NCBI GenBank assembly: GCA_905221605.1
Contig: CAJNDS010000191.1
Location: forward strand, 613,501 to 677,500
DNA from: Symbiodinium natans
Lineage: Eukaryota > Sar > Dinophyceae > Suessiales > Symbiodiniaceae
DNA length: 64,000 nt
Reading direction: 5' to 3'
Part shown: piece by piece, positions 10,326 to 23,219 of the stretch
Numbering within the stretch: the first letter of the stretch is position 1
Layout of the letters: every line of letters starts with the position of its first letter
Program-made: the position numbers and the translations under genes
Notes under the pieces: generated by a model
The model's database searches: none
What the model was told of the DNA's origin: nothing
What the model saw: only the letters and a program-made list of their open reading frames with translations

Positions 10326-12957
10326 GCACACACTGCAAGAGCGGAACACAAGGCTGCTTCGCCAAAAGCTAAGCTCCCTGAGGGAGCTTGGCTCAAGCCG
10401 GTGTAGAGCGCCTCCAAGGCGAGGAGAGCAAAAGAAACGGGAAACAAACTCTACCCATAATTACACCCTTGGGGTTTAGTTAGGGTTCAGGGTTCTAATA
10501 TAGTTATACCCCATACACCTGAGTAAGTAAACCCCTGTAGTTAAGCCCGAAAGAAGCCCGCACAAGCCCAATAAAAACTTATGAGTCCCGCGGCCTCGGG
10601 TTTCGGGAACGGCTAGTTGGGCATTGTGGCTTCGGGAGGGCCCATATACAGCTCGAAAACGGCACCACGAAACCAGCACCCCTGTACCCGAGCGGACCTC
10701 TCGCTCGTGCGGCATCAGTGGCCTCAAGGGTCTGTTGCCAAGAAGTCGGGAGCTGTTCAGGGAGAGGGTTCAAGGTTGTTTGGGACATGAAGCTACAGGT
10801 TCAGGAAAGCCAGGCACTGTTTCGGACTGCCAGGCGGCACACTGCCAAGACTAACCTGCGCACCCGGAAGCGGAAACCTGCGGGCGCTGTGCGGCGCGTC
10901 CGCCGTGATACAAGATGGAGGCAGAAGCCCCACAGCCACAGATTGCAAACGCGAAGGGGTCGTGCTGCAGGGTTGCATGGCTTGCTCAATGCGCTGCTCC
11001 TGCAAGCAGTGGCCACTCTTGTGGCACCTTGGAATATGAAAGCCACCCTGAACCCTGAGCCGGCCGCCGGCCGGCCAATCCTAAATCCGAAATAACAGGG
11101 AACAACGGGGATTCTTAGTGCACCACAGTCAAGTGCTGGAAAAGCCCGATCTGGGTCTCCAACCGTGCTTGGACCGGCTGGACGGGAGGCCTCCCCCAAA
11201 ACAGGCAGCTTGGGGGTCTTGAGCTTTGGCAAGTGTTGGGTTCAGGGCTTCGAACTACAGTGACTCTTCTTTCCCTCCGCTCGCTACAGTTCGACGCGCC
11301 CTGCACCCTCGAACCGCAAGCACGAAGTCTTATCCGAAGTCGTCCAAAGGATTCATCCTGAAATCAAACCTAGTTGAGCTCCACATCCTGTTGCGACATC
11401 ATGCCGGTGTTGCTTGCCCAAGAGATCGGCTCCTTACATTTAGGCCGCCACATACGAACTGTGCTAGTCGCAGGATTTCATTCAGGTCTTCTTGTTGTTG
11501 GGGTCACTAGAGCCCCTTCTTCCAAGAGACTTCACCCGCCTCCATAATACCCACGTGAGCCAAGCCAAGCCAGCCCTCCAATTGCCCTGCACTCCTGACA
11601 GAAAGACTCCAGACCCTCCAGTCCCCCTGCACTCTTAGGCCTGAACCGGGTCATTGTTGAACATCATTTACATTCTTATGAAACCTAAACCCAATAAGGA
11701 ACAACACTTATAATTCTTAATCGTGCCCCAACAATGGTGTAGTGAACCCTCAACCCTCTTTGGCGAGCCAAGGTTGCGCAGGCGCATGCTGCGGGGCCTT
11801 TGCCGACTCGGCTGCGCATTCGTCGACCTGAAACATCAGCCCGATTGAGGCCTGGACCCAGGCCCTATCGAGTGCAAGAAGCTACCGACAAACAATGTCC
11901 CTTATCCCTGTATCCTTCTACGACGACGAGGACGACTTCATCGAAGCAAAGTGCCAAATGCGCTGTTGAGGGCGGTGCTGCGACGAGTGGTGCGCCGGGT
12001 GCGCCTGATGGCACTGAGCTCAGCCACACCCTGCTGCATCCGCGCTTTTAGATTGCATGTTGACTTTGACTACGCAGTTGGTCAGAGAGACAAAAACTGG
12101 CCAAGCCAAGGCACTTTGGAACTGACCGTCGTCTGTGATGGGTAGCCTGAGCCCGTGGGGATGCGTTGAGCTTGGCTTCAGCCCCCTGAATGGCGTCCCC
12201 CCCCCCCATTTGTGAGGGGGAGCTCTGTTACATGGTGGTCCCAAGTCGCTGCACGTTGATGGTTGGCCTTCAAGGCTGTCATATCTTGCTCTGACATGAG
12301 CAGTGAGTTTAGTGAAGTTTGGTGCAAGGGCCTTGAAGGTTGAAGATTCGGACGGAACTGCACGCCCATCTCAAAGAAATCGGAGCCAATGCCAAAAAAA
12401 AACTGTAGAATGCCATAAGCCTAAAAAGCCCTCAGCCCTAACTCTTTGTGCTACTGCGCTTAGGACGAGTCCTATAAACCCCAACCCCTAAACCCTGAAC
12501 CCTGCACCACCATCCAGCTGGGGTTTCAGCCTTCCAAACTCTGGGATACCTCACACGGAGAAGGCGCCATCTTCCCCACTAAAACCACTTCCCGACAGTT
12601 CCGGGCTTTAGTTTTTCAGGGTTTTGGGGTTCAGGGATTAAGGATGTGGGGTTCAGGGGTTAAACGGGACTGGGGTTTCTTGGAAACACCCGGGAAACTC
12701 TACACCCTATACCCCGCAAGCCCTAGACCGCAAAGCCCCCGGACCCAAGACCAACAAGGACTTCGGATTCCCAGAACCCCTTTTTTTCTCTCCCCTAAGC
12801 CCTCAACCCCCTAAACCCAAGGAGTCTTATCTTGAGGCACCCTGTCTTGCACCCCGGAGCCTCCAAAACCCCCTTACTTCAACCAGATTGCTGAAACCAC
12901 ACGCGGGATCCTGTTCGGAGTAAGTCTTTTTTGAACGGGGGGGGCCCTGAAGTACTC

Positions 12958-13008
12958 CCTAAACCCTAACCCTAAACCCTAAACCCTAAACCCTAAACCC
13001 TAAACCCC
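12958..13008 (-). repeat. Telomere-like array (CCCTAAA)n
   Basis: Seven units with one CCCTAA deletion. Confidence 0.85.
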
Positions 13009-13512
13009 AAAAGGGGGGGCTTTGGAGGGTTTTGGGGCACCTCCTGGGGCTCCTCCTCCTGCTCCTCCTCCGCAGGCTTCGGAAGATTCGCAGGAGGCGG
13101 CGTGGCTTCCTGGGCTTCGGATCTGCGAGGGGTTTTTGAGGGTTTTTTGGGAGGGTTTTTGGGATGTTTTGAGAGGGTTTCGGAGGGTTTTGAGATGTTT
13201 TGAGATGTTTTGAGGGTTTTGAGGGTTTTGAGGGTTTGAGAGTTTAGGTTTAGAGGATGGTTTAGGGCTTAGAGCTTAGGAGGGTTTAGGGCTTAAGTTA
13301 CAGCGGTATGGAGGGTTTCCAGGCGCTTCAGTCCGTTCCGGGCGCCCAACAGAGGCACGTAGGGACTGAGCTTTCTGAGCTTGTTTCTTTGCTCCGGGCT
13401 TGTCCCGTGCTAGACGAAGCCTCGGCCCGGGAGGAACCTAGGAATGAAAAGTGTGCCCTTTTGTGTTTTAAGGGGATTGTAAGGGAACCCCAACCCTAAA
13501 AAAAGGAAAGGG

Positions 13513-13572
13513 AACCCTAAACCCTAAACCCTAAACCCTAAACCCTAAACCCTAAAACCTAAACCCTAAACC
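13513..13572 (-). repeat. Telomere-like array (CCCTAAA)n
   Basis: Eight units, two with indels. The GGGAACCCTAA at its start is a second copy of a phrase just before it (13483-13497). Confidence 0.85.
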
Positions 13573-13659
13573 TCCACTCCCGGTCCTAGAAGCGGTGTCG
13601 ATCTCGCTTGTAAGCCCGGCTTTGCTTTCATGGCGAGCACCCAAAAAACCCTCAACGCC

Positions 13660-13791
13660 TTAAACCCCATAAACCCTATAAACCTATATAAACCCTGTAA
13701 ACCCTATAAACCCTGTAAACCCTGTAAACCCTATAAACCCTGTAAACCCTGTAAACCCTGTAAACCCTAAACCTAACCCTAAACCCTAAAC
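13660..13791 (-). repeat. Telomere-like array, CCCTGTAAA/CCCTATAAA variant
   Basis: About fourteen 9-base units AACCCTGTA or AACCCTATA, ending in normal CCCTAAA. The unit has grown by two bases and then been amplified. Confidence 0.85.
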
Positions 13792-16700
13792 TGCTCAAAG
13801 CTCCCAGTACACGAAGTCCGATTTACATATGTCGGCCTTCCACCACGCAAGCCCCGCAGTAGGAAAGCTGAGGCCTCTGAGAGAGCGACCCTCGAACCTT
13901 TGCAACTAAACAACTCCGGTTAGGGTTTAGGGTTTAGGATTTAGGGCTTAGGGTTTAGAATTTAGGGCACCTCCCTCCATCCTACTTCCCTGCTGCACCG
14001 AGGGCCAAGCGCGCTCCTGGCCCTCGTCCACGGTCGCCAGAGGTGCACCGGACAGTCCCTTCAGCAGCTGGGAGCCTGGGCTGCCATCCCCAGCAGGGAT
14101 TTAGGCAAAGACGGCGTTTCACCACGAGATGGTTTAAGGTTTAGGGTTTAGGGTGCGAAACCTGCGTGATGCACGAGGAGGTGCCTATGACATAGAAGCG
14201 TGAACATGAACTGCAACACCCCCTTTAACAACTTTCTCAGTGTGCGAATGCTCCAGACCAAGCTAGAGATCTGCTGGCTTCTGAAAAGGGAGGTGTGATG
14301 GAGTTGGCCAGCTGAGGCCTGAGGTGGCGACTGCTCCGCCGGACGGCCCCTGTCCGATGGGCCGGCACTGTTGGAAAGAACCAGGCCCCGAAACTGGAAA
14401 CAGAATTCTCCACCCACTAGCTCCATGATGCATATCCCACGGCGTCTGGCCCTGAGCCCGAAATTTTCGAAACCCTTGAGTCTGTTTGCTCGGCCGTCCG
14501 AAGAAAGAGCTGCATGCCGGGAGTACCCAGGTGGACCCAGAACGTCAGCCACAAGGTTACAGGGCCTAGTTGCTAGCTCACCAATGTTCAACATCCCTTG
14601 GGTGCGACAGGGGCCTGCGCTCACTTCGACCTGCACTTCTTCGCTGACGACCTGCGTCGCCACACGGACATCAGCTGCTGAAGCGACTCGGGGTTCGAGC
14701 AGCGTTCAGCTAGCACAGCATAGTCCAGAAGCCCAAGCTTTTTCTTTATAGAGCCCTTTTGCTTTGCCGAAACGTCCATCAAGTTAGGCAGCAAAGGGAA
14801 GCCCAGTCCTTTCTGTATGCCCATGTCGCCAAGAGGTCCCCCGCGCCAAGTTGCAAGGGCCTACAGGGTCTTCATATTACAACTGCCCCAGTCGAACACC
14901 TTCGGCGCTTCCGACCTGGCCAAAAAGTGAAGGAACACCCTAAACCCTAAACCCTAAACCCTTAGGCCTAAACCCACTTGTGGTGACACCACTGTGCAGG
15001 GCCTCCACCTCCCGCGCGGCGGGTGCTGGGAAGGCCTCACCTCCACTCAGGCGGCAGGAGATAGGGGGGGAAAACCCGAGCACGTTTAGGGTAATTACTG
15101 ATAGTGTTGCCTTGTGGCCTTTTAGGTTTAGTTTAGGGTTCAGGGTAATTACTAATGTTATTACCTTCTGGTCCCTTTATTTTAATTATCCTATCAAAGC
15201 CCTGTTCTAATTGTTAAGGCCCCTATATTACGAGGACCTTCACACGATGACACTTGGTACCACTGGGGAAAGCTTCGGAGCCCCACTCTCTCAGCTGTAA
15301 CGTTGGAGAAGCTAGATTTTTGGGGGTTCGTCAAACTTCTAGGCTAGGTCCTTCAAGTCGGAGGAGTCTAAGAACTAAACATCTTTTCAGTGGAAATCCA
15401 CCCACCCAAAGAAGGCCCAAACTTAGATCGGCACCCCGATCGCCAAGCAGCGAACTTTGTGTCGAGCAATCCTGCCCTCCAAACCCATATGCACTCAGCC
15501 CCAGCTGAGAGGCTTACACATGCCGTACTATCGCGCTGTTGGTTGGGACCCTAGTCTGGTACCAGTTTGCGCTTTTTTGGGTGCTCTACACCAAACTCAT
15601 GACTGTCGCAGCTCCCCTGGTCACCGGGCTCCCCACTGAAGGTCGCAAATTGCGAGCTAGGCCTTTGGCCCTGAGAAGACGGGAGTCATGCGGCGCTTGG
15701 GGGCTTAGACACCCTATGCCCTCTAGCGCTTCGGGCTGCGTTCAAGATGAACCGGCGAGTAAGAAGCTGAGGTTCTTGAAAGCCTAAGCTATGGGAGTGG
15801 GTTACAAAAATGGGAGTTCGCTTAGGGCCTGGGGTTTGTAAGGCTTTTCGCTATGGGGGTTTCTAAGGCTTTTCGCTATGAGCGCGGATGAGTGCGACGC
15901 TGACGCAACCCACCTCTATCATTGTTGAAGAAGGGCTGCCGGTGAGTGTACTGCCACCTCGGGTCGTGCACTTCATGTTGCGTAAGAAGGCATGCAAAGC
16001 CTTGAGTAGGGCACCGAAACCCTGAACCCAAGCCCGTTCAAGCGTCAAACACACCAGCCCCCTCAGGCGTGCACACTGCACTCCAGCATCACGAACCCAA
16101 CCAGGACCGGTCTCTGCCTCTCCATCTGCTTATAAACATGCAGTCTGCTTCGCAGTTTAGGGTTGGCTGTTTTGGGCCTCTTTGAGCATCGGTGGATGGG
16201 TGGAGCCTTTCGGCGTCCGCACAGGCGGTATCCCGAAGCTCACTACCAGCGAAACCTACCATACACTAGCAAAGTTACAGCACTTTGTGGTCAACAGCCA
16301 TTGCAGCAAACAGTATGGTACTCCGGTGACATGAATGTTTGCTTCTGCAACTCTTGCAGGAGTATAGTTGTGACTCTGATGCATGGTCTTGCTTAGCCCA
16401 AAGCATCGTCACCCGGCGGAGGCGGGGTGCCCACCGGCCTCGTCAGGCACAAGTTTAGGGTTTTCGCGTTAAGGTTCTAGGGTTTCGGGTTTAAGGTTTA
16501 GGGTTTTAGGGTTTAGGTCTTACGCTGGTTTACAGCTAAGGCGGAAACCTCCTAGAGAGATGGACTCCCACCGCCACGCTTTGTGAACGGTTCTCGGAGC
16601 CAAACTTGGGTTTAAGGTGCTGCTTATTGGGCACTGGATCGTTGAGGCACCTTGGTCGGAGTTGAGGGGTCTTGGGATTTTGGCCCCACTCAAACCCTGT

Positions 16701-16830
16701 ACCTTTGTAGGAATTCGGTGGGAACTGGGCTTACGGTCTACTCCCGAAGCCAGGCAGGTCTACTTCTCAGCATCCGGCCCAAACTCCACAGCGGCCCTCC
16801 CGGCTGTGGACTCCTGGTCTCATGACTTTT
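13792..16830. other. Spacer, no gene recognised
   Basis: The longest frame (14148-14663, minus, 171 codons) has no signal peptide, domain or convincing composition, and overlaps a plus frame of similar quality. It could hide an exon but I cannot support one. Confidence 0.45.
15088..15222 (+). mobile_element. Dispersed short repeat family V
   Basis: Contains a tandem GGGTAATTACT(G/A)AT motif about 60 bases apart and right edge CCCTGTTCTAATTGTTAAGG, as at 17463. Confidence 0.4.
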
Positions 16831-17034
16831 GGGGGGTTTAGGGGATTAGGGGTTTAGGGGTTCAGGGGTTTAGGGGTTTGGGGGTTTGGGGGTTTGGGGG
16901 TTTGGGGGTTTGGGGGTTTGGGGGTTTGGGGGTTTGGGGGTTTGGGGGTTTGGGGGTTTGGGGGTTGGGGGGTTTGGGGGTTGGGGGTTCAGGGGTTCAG
17001 GGGTTCAGGGGTTCAGGGGTTTAGGGGTTTAGGG
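16831..17034 (+). repeat. G-rich array (GGGGGTTT)n, telomere-like derivative
   Basis: GGGGTTTA units grade into about fourteen GGGGGTTT units (16858-16970) and back into GGGGTTCA. Each unit has five Gs, so the plus strand should form G-quadruplexes readily. Ciliate-like in sequence, but graded into TTTAGGG at both edges. Confidence 0.9.
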
Positions 17035-17262
17035 TGCGCAGTGCAGGCAGGCTGAAGGCTTGTAGCAGGTGTTTGCTTGGCAGGTGCCGTGTTGTTGACT
17101 GGGCTATCGCTGAGTTGCCCGATGTATCTCCAGGAGCCTAGCCAGGATGCAGAATGGATGACTTGTTCGAGCACTCGAATGAAAAACCTTGGCCCTGAAC
17201 CCTCAGCCCCCCCAACACAAAAAAAAACCCAAAACAACCTAAGCGGGTTGAGTAGAACCGTC

Positions 17263-17294
17263 CCTAAACCCTAAACCCTAAACCCTAAACCCTC
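17263..17294 (-). repeat. Telomere-like array (CCCTAAA)n, short
   Basis: Four units only. Confidence 0.8.
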
Positions 17295-17462
17295 AAGTGT
17301 CCGAGCCCCGGGCTGCTGCTTCAACAGCTCTCTCCTCCCACTGCCTGGGCCACACGACTTTGGAAAACGGCCCTTCCTCCCCCCTTTCCGCCTTGGAATC
17401 CAGAATCCAGAGCCAGGCTCTGGCTTCTTGCGGCACCCTGTTCCCCTGATCCCTAAGCTTTC

Positions 17463-17572
17463 TAATGTAGGGGTCGGAATTAATACTAATACTACTGGTA
17501 TTCCCTTATGGTGGCTATCATTTTACTATAATGACCCCCCCAAACCCTGTTCTAATTAGTAAGGCCTCTGGG
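17463..17572 (+). mobile_element. Dispersed short repeat family V
   Basis: AT-rich block GAATTAATACTAATACTACT with right edge CCCTGTTCTAATTAGTAAGG. A diverged relative occupies 15088-15222. Confidence 0.4.
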
Positions 17573-17991
17573 CTGCTTCATTCGAGGCCCGTCCAAACCT
17601 GCCAGCCTTTTTCACCGGAGCGGGGGCAGACTCTTCCACTTCCCTGAGGCAACGGAATCTGCCAGCTGCCAAACGTCGCACTCCATTGCTGTGCCTTGCT
17701 GGTTTGCGGCTTGGGATGCTTGAAGATTATCCCTGAACCTTAAACCCTAAACCCTAAACAGCATGTTCACAAGGGCTGGAGTTCGGGTCTGGGGATGCTG
17801 GGGGTCAGTACTAGCAGCACTGTGCTAGCCTTCTGCCTGCTGCTGGCATCAACCAGTTTTTAGGTGGGCTTACTTCAGGGGCCTGAAGCTTCTTTGCCTG
17901 ACTCACTCTGCGCGCCACAAGCGTCCGAAGCCCTACGGTCTTATTGCTCGGCATTTGGGATCTTGCCTGTTTGGAGGGAAGGTATGTTCAA

Positions 17992-18043
17992 CCTAAACCC
18001 TAAACCCTAAACCCTAAACCCTAAACCCTAAACCCTAAACCTA
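17992..18043 (-). repeat. Telomere-like array (CCCTAAA)n
   Basis: Seven units, bounded by CCTAAA on the left and CCTAAGG on the right. Confidence 0.88.
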
Positions 18044-18509
18044 AGGCCCTTGACAATTGGCCTCTGCAACAGCCCTCAAGGTCCCTCCTCCTGGCCTATG
18101 TCATCTGCCAAGGCCTCGCGCACAGAGTAGTCCCAGTTCCAGATACTGCCAGCTTCTCTTGAAGACCTCGCTGAAAGCAGTGAGTTCGCGTTGAGGAGCG
18201 CCTCCAGCCTAGCTGGACCCCTTGCTCTTATTCGCAACTCGCCTGCAACGACACTGCCAGGATGAAAACCCAGGCAAGGGGTTCTTAAATCCCAAAGCTG
18301 CAGAGGATGAACAGGCGTGAGACTTCTCTCAGACCCCTGTAAGCCCGAAAGACTGCAACTTTCAGTTGAAGTTTCAAAAATCTAGGGGGGCTAGCGCTTT
18401 GAAGCTTCTGACTGCAGCTGAAGGGGCGTAAGCAGGTCGGGGGAGGCCAGTGACGCGCACCAGGGCGTGAACTTGCAGTCGGGCCGGTCACCCTGCCTTA
18501 AAGCTGGCT

Positions 18510-18583
18510 GGTTCTTAGTAGGGACTGAGGGAATGAGGGCCCTACATAAACCCCTAAAGGGTAAAAATTACCTAACTCCCTCC
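18510..18583 (+). mobile_element. Short element family IV, degenerate
   Basis: Shares TGGTTCTTAGTAGGGACTGA and GGGAATGAGGGCCCTA with the copy 0.4 kb downstream; the right half has diverged. Confidence 0.45.
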
Positions 18584-18939
18584 TGAAGGCACCACAAACG
18601 GGCTTTAAAGAGTTCACAATTTAAATAAACCACTTTGACAAACTGAGCCGTCCACACGTGCTTCGCCTTGCTGGCCACGAACCCACTCATGACGAGACGA
18701 GCTTGAAGACTTGCTCCTGTGTCTTGTCTGTGCGATGCTTCAGGAAGCCATATGGCCGGCAAAGAATTTTTGGCCACCCCCTCGCCCCCCACCCCCGAGC
18801 CCCCCGAACCTCGTACCCCAAAGCAGCCAGTCTTCTTCCAACGTGCAACGCACATGCCTCGCAAATGCAGTCATAACATAGCTTTCCTTCCAAAAAAAAA
18901 ACAGTCCGCCCTCTTCATCCTTCAACTCCCCCTGGTTCT

Positions 18940-19012
18940 TAATAGGGAATGAGGGAATTAGGGCCCTATTTTACCCTTTAAGGGAGTACATAGTAGGGCC
19001 CTCATTCCCTAA
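18940..19012 (+). mobile_element. Short inverted-repeat element family IV
   Basis: Inverted repeats GGGAATGAGGGAATTAGGGC and GTAGGGCCCTCATTCCC enclose TTTACCCTTTAAGGGAG. A related copy is at 18510. Confidence 0.55.
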
Positions 19013-19748
19013 GCAACTCATTCGGCCAAGCTAAGGCCTGCGTCACAGCCGAACAGCAGCAGCACGAACATCGGCTGGTGAAACCTGGGCTTCGGCGTGG
19101 GAAGAGTTTCGAATTCGGGTCCCTTTAGCCCCTAAACCCTAAACCCTCAACCCTAAACCCGGAATCTTTTGAACGGCCTCTCAGCTTTCAGAGTCCATGT
19201 GTGGGGCTCTCTTCGTGTTTCCTCACATCGGTTGAAGAAGGGGGGGGGAATTCCAGAGGTGTGGCGTAAGAAACCGGGCAGCTGTGGCAGCAGCCCAACT
19301 TGCACTGTGAAGTCGACGCCGATGCTAGCCGACATGGCCTGTCAAGGAATGGCGCTCGGGGGGTTTGGAAGGGCTCTTGGGTGTTCAGGCCTTCAGATCT
19401 CAGGGCCTACCTAGGACCTAGTGGCTCTACTCCGCCCAGTGCAGCTCCGTCCACGTCACGCGCCAACCTTGCAGGGATGCCGCCCCCCCGCCCCCCCCAC
19501 CTCCCGCCCCAAAAGCATATGCAACCATGCCTGAAATCCGTTGAACATACCCCCCGGCCCCCCCCCCGCCCCCCCCCACCCCTCGCCCCTAGCGCTCTAG
19601 CAACTTTCATGCCCATAGCCCGACAACTCCGCAAGGTGCCGCGGCGGTTTGCGCCGTCAGCCGCTCTGCCGCAGCCGCATGTCCCGGGATCCACGCCGCC
19701 AGCCCGCTGCGGAGGGCAGCCAGGGATCCCGCAGGACTCCTTCCCATA

Positions 19749-19863
19749 TGGGGGGTCTCCGAGATTAGGGGTACCTTATTGGGGTCCCTACGATTATGAT
19801 ATAAGGGAATCTTACTATTTTGGGGTTTTATAGTAGGGGGTCCCCTATTTTATCGTAAACCCC
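19749..19863 (+). mobile_element. Short inverted-repeat element family I
   Basis: Copy with interior GGTACCTTATTGGGGTCCC and ATAAGGGAATCTTACTATTT, and right end TATCGTAAACCCCCA. The left end has diverged (GGGGGGTCTCCGAG). Confidence 0.65.
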
Positions 19864-21229
19864 CAGATCCATTTCTGGCGAGGCTTTCCCCTTCTTTCTC
19901 CATGCATCGGAGGGTCCAGCACGCCTTCGTCATGTTCGTTCGTTCGTGATTTCTTCCCTTCGCTCTTTCGGGGGCGCTCAGGGCCGAAGTCCTGTGCACG
20001 CCTAGTTGAGGTTTTTTGTCAGCTGCTTGGGGTTTAAAAACATCATTGGCTGCAGCAACACGTGTGAATAGGAGGAGTGCTAGTCTAGTGGGTAGGAAGT
20101 AGGAATCCGCTTGAAGACTGCGAGACTTGAGTCGATTGGGTGGACCTCTGAAATATGCAAAGCCAACAGCCCGACAAATCGAAAGACATGCGTGCATTCA
20201 AGTTGCCTCCCATTTGCCAGGAGGGGCCGCAGCGCGCAGCCGGGCTGCGAAATGACAAAGATCCTGCGCAGGAGCACTGCAGGGCTGCACCTATAATATT
20301 ATAAGCACTCAGTAAGTCCTTATCTCTACATCCGCACCCCGAAAGGGACCCGATTTCGTCCCATATCATATATCTGAGGCTTCGATGTTGCTGCCCTTAC
20401 GGCTCCGACACTCTCCGACACTCACATGTGCGGGTCACCTACGTTGCGGATCCGCAATGAGCCGCGCCAGGTCTCTCTCCACCTCCTCCTTTGCGGAGAC
20501 CTTTACTGAGGTGTGCCAAAGCTGGACGGCACTTTTTTGGATGATTGTGGTATCTTGGGCAGGTCGGAGGGTGTTTGGGGTTTTGCGCGGCTGAAGCTTA
20601 TCTATATGTAGGACTTGGGAGGCTGTCAGCACCTGCTTCTCCTGTGCAGCTTTTGGTAGCAAACCGAGCTGCGTGGCAAAGGCCGAAACCCCAAACCCGA
20701 AAAAGGATTGGAGCCCTTCGATTCCACGGTGTTTCGGCCTCGCGCTTGGCTTCTTCTTTTTGAGACTGTCATGGGCTGACCATCTGCTAAAACCCTCAAG
20801 ACCCTAAAAGCCTGCTTCGTTTCTTCCCCGAAACCCTGTAAATGCCTTCTCTCACAAAGTGGCAGAAGCAAAGCTTACTGACTTTCGATTTCAGAAGAGC
20901 CCCTCAAAGTGAGATCTGGGACGAGGGAACCTAAGCTAAGACGGGCAAACAAGGGAATCAAGGCACCACCGGCGGTCCTACGTTTTGAGCCCGTGGATTA
21001 AGGGCTTCAACTCCTGATATTGAGAGTGGCCTTCTTTCTAGGTAGACTTCAAAATAGAGGTGTTTATGAAGAAACAAATGCGTGTCTAGATAGGGGTTGC
21101 TTTGGGATTTTGGCATTCGGGGGCGGCCTTGCTGGTGAAGACACCCTGGGGCACAGAGAGGAGCGGTGGCCGAAGCATTCCTAGAAGGAGCGTGGCATGT
21201 CGGGGCTTAAGCCTTATGGGGCTGATCCG

Positions 21230-21250
21230 GGGGGGGGGGGGGGGGGGGGG
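21230..21250 (+). repeat. Poly-G tract
   Basis: About 21 Gs in a row. Similar tracts occur at 9203, 26863, 28386, 34041, 39789 and 46638, and poly-C at 9726, 43587 and 60000. Lengths should be treated as approximate because such runs are error-prone in sequencing. Confidence 0.85.
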
Positions 21251-21486
21251 TTGTGGGGTTTATAAATGGGGCTGATAATATAACATATGTGCGACCCAAA
21301 ATGTGCATACTCGAATTTGCTTAATTTCTACAGGTAGCTTAAGCCATTAATCACATTAATAAGCATATATTCATATGTATACCCGTATGTATATCTTACA
21401 GAAATAGGTATGCGACCTATATATACACGAGGATTCAAGTTCAAGGCCTGAGCCCAAAATGCTAATCTCCGGACCCTCCTAAAGTA

Positions 21487-21527
21487 GGTGTTTTTTTTTG
21501 TTGGCGCCTGCGTAGCTGGCCGAACCA
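21487..21527 (-). repeat. A-tailed dispersed repeat, short copy
   Basis: Minus strand GGTTCGGCCAGCTACGCAGG then CGCCAACAAAAAAAAA; same core and tail type. A weaker relative lies at 36637-36670. Confidence 0.35.
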
Positions 21528-23170
21528 CTCAGCAGAGGGTTTAGAGTGTCGAACCCCTAGCTCCTAGGATTTCGGGCTTTAGGATGACCCAGAGTCTACT
21601 TAGAGCTTCGGGTTGAGGAAGTGGCCTGTAGGGTCTCGGGTCTAAGGAACCCTGAACCCCTTAAAGGGCATCCAGAGCTCCGGAGATGTGCGCCAGGCAC
21701 CCGTCCGGAAGCGGATGGCTCCCTTCCATCCTGGGCCCCGCGTCACCGGGGTCCTCGCGGCTTGCACGATTTTGGAGGAGTAGGGCATAGGGTGTAGGGT
21801 GCATTCAGGCACCAGGGCCCCTATGAACCCCTAACTGATAAGGGCCTAAATAGGATGGCGTGTAAAAAGGGGTTATAAGGGGTATTGGTCATTTATTTGT
21901 GCACCTCGTTCGGGGGTTTAGAGTTTGGTGCGCCGAAGCACCTAAGGCCACCTACCAATAACCCGACCTCTCGTTGCTTAGCTTTAGGACTTGGACTTTA
22001 AAAAAAACTCCCAACAGGTCCGGAAACCCGAGCCGGCCAAACCCTGTCCCCCACTAAGTGCCCCACTTGGGTTGGTGCATCCGCGGCTTCGCCAGCGGCT
22101 GCATCAGCCACGCCTGCATCTTCCTCCTCGAAGTCGAGGTTCTCCTCACTTGCACCTCGGCTCATAAGAGGGGAGGGGGGGAAGGGAGTTGTTCTGCATT
22201 GTAGTCCGTTGGTTGGATCTCTATTGGACGCTTGAAATGTCTTTCTTCCTTGGTGTTGAGAATCTACGTAGTGTTCAAAAACCAGGACAACTCCTTACTT
22301 GGAAGCAAGGGCTTCGGGCTTCTTTGCGCATATCACGGTCAGTCGGGTTGTTGAGGGGGGAGATGTCCTGTGGAGAAGCTGCCTCGGGGTTGGGGAGGAA
22401 CCCTGCGTCTGGAGTCTATAGGGTCCACCGAGCTTCGGCTTCTATCTGAAACTGGAAAACCCATGAAAAGCAGGATCGCCACCCATTTTCGGACCCCCCG
22501 GCCCCTCCCGGCCTCGGTTGACACGCGCGTGCAAGTAGGCTCCCACCAACTTTCGGATTCCAGCGCTTGTGCCACGGCATCGGGCAGTGGACACCATGGG
22601 CAGCGAGTCAAACAAGGCCCTCCTGCTCAGGTGTTCTTCCGCCAAAGAGGACACCCCTTTGCCCTCTGGCAACCTCTTACCCGGCAGAACATGAGGCAGT
22701 AGCAAGCTTATGGTCATGATGGCAAACTCTCTGCAGCCCTTCTGGGAACCCTTGGTTATTCGGCTCTCGTCTGGGAGCCATATAAGCCCTGACCTCTGAC
22801 AAGGAAGGGCTCCTGATGCCCACCACCTCCAACAGCTCTCTCACAGCACGCGGCGCTCGCCGCGGGGAAGTCTCCGGAGAAGAGCCGGTCCTTGGCCGCG
22901 TTGGAGCTTGAGATTTGGAAAAACTCAAAGCCTGACCTCCCGCACAGGTGAGGGGATGGGATGTTCAGAGCTCCTTCCTGCTTAGTTCTTTAGCCTTCGT
23001 TTGGGGCCGGAGGCCAGGAGGTCGGGCTTGAGGACTTGGGGGCTGCTGTGGCAGGTGACAGCTTGCACAGCAGAGGGTTGAGACAAGATACGCTGAGTTC
23101 TGCCTCGGTGCCCTCAGGCAGCTGCCTTCGTCTAAGCCCCCAGGCCTAAACCATGAAGTGCAAGAACCCC

Positions 23171-23219
23171 CAAACCCTAAACCCTAAACCCTAAACCCTG
23201 AACCCTAAACCCTAACCCT
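23171..23219 (-). repeat. Telomere-like array (CCCTAAA)n
   Basis: About six units with one CCCTGAA; 0.2 kb left of the large satellite array. Confidence 0.85.

Larger units (their letters stand above)
7991..12957. other. Spacer with scattered repeats
   Basis: Apart from the elements and arrays listed here, I see only short frames. The frames at 9475-9867 and 10718-11232 are opposed on both strands and proline/arginine-rich, as expected from GC-rich spacer. Confidence 0.5.
19013..23170. other. Spacer, no gene recognised
   Basis: Includes runs of C (19480-19590) that create proline-rich frames, TA-rich sequence at 21340-21430, and a family I element. Frames at 22339-22928 on both strands are arginine/serine-rich without features. 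Confidence 0.5.

Noticed and set aside
14148-14663. 171-codon minus frame as a gene
   Set aside because: No domain, signal, splice site or compositional support; an overlapping plus-strand frame looks just as good.
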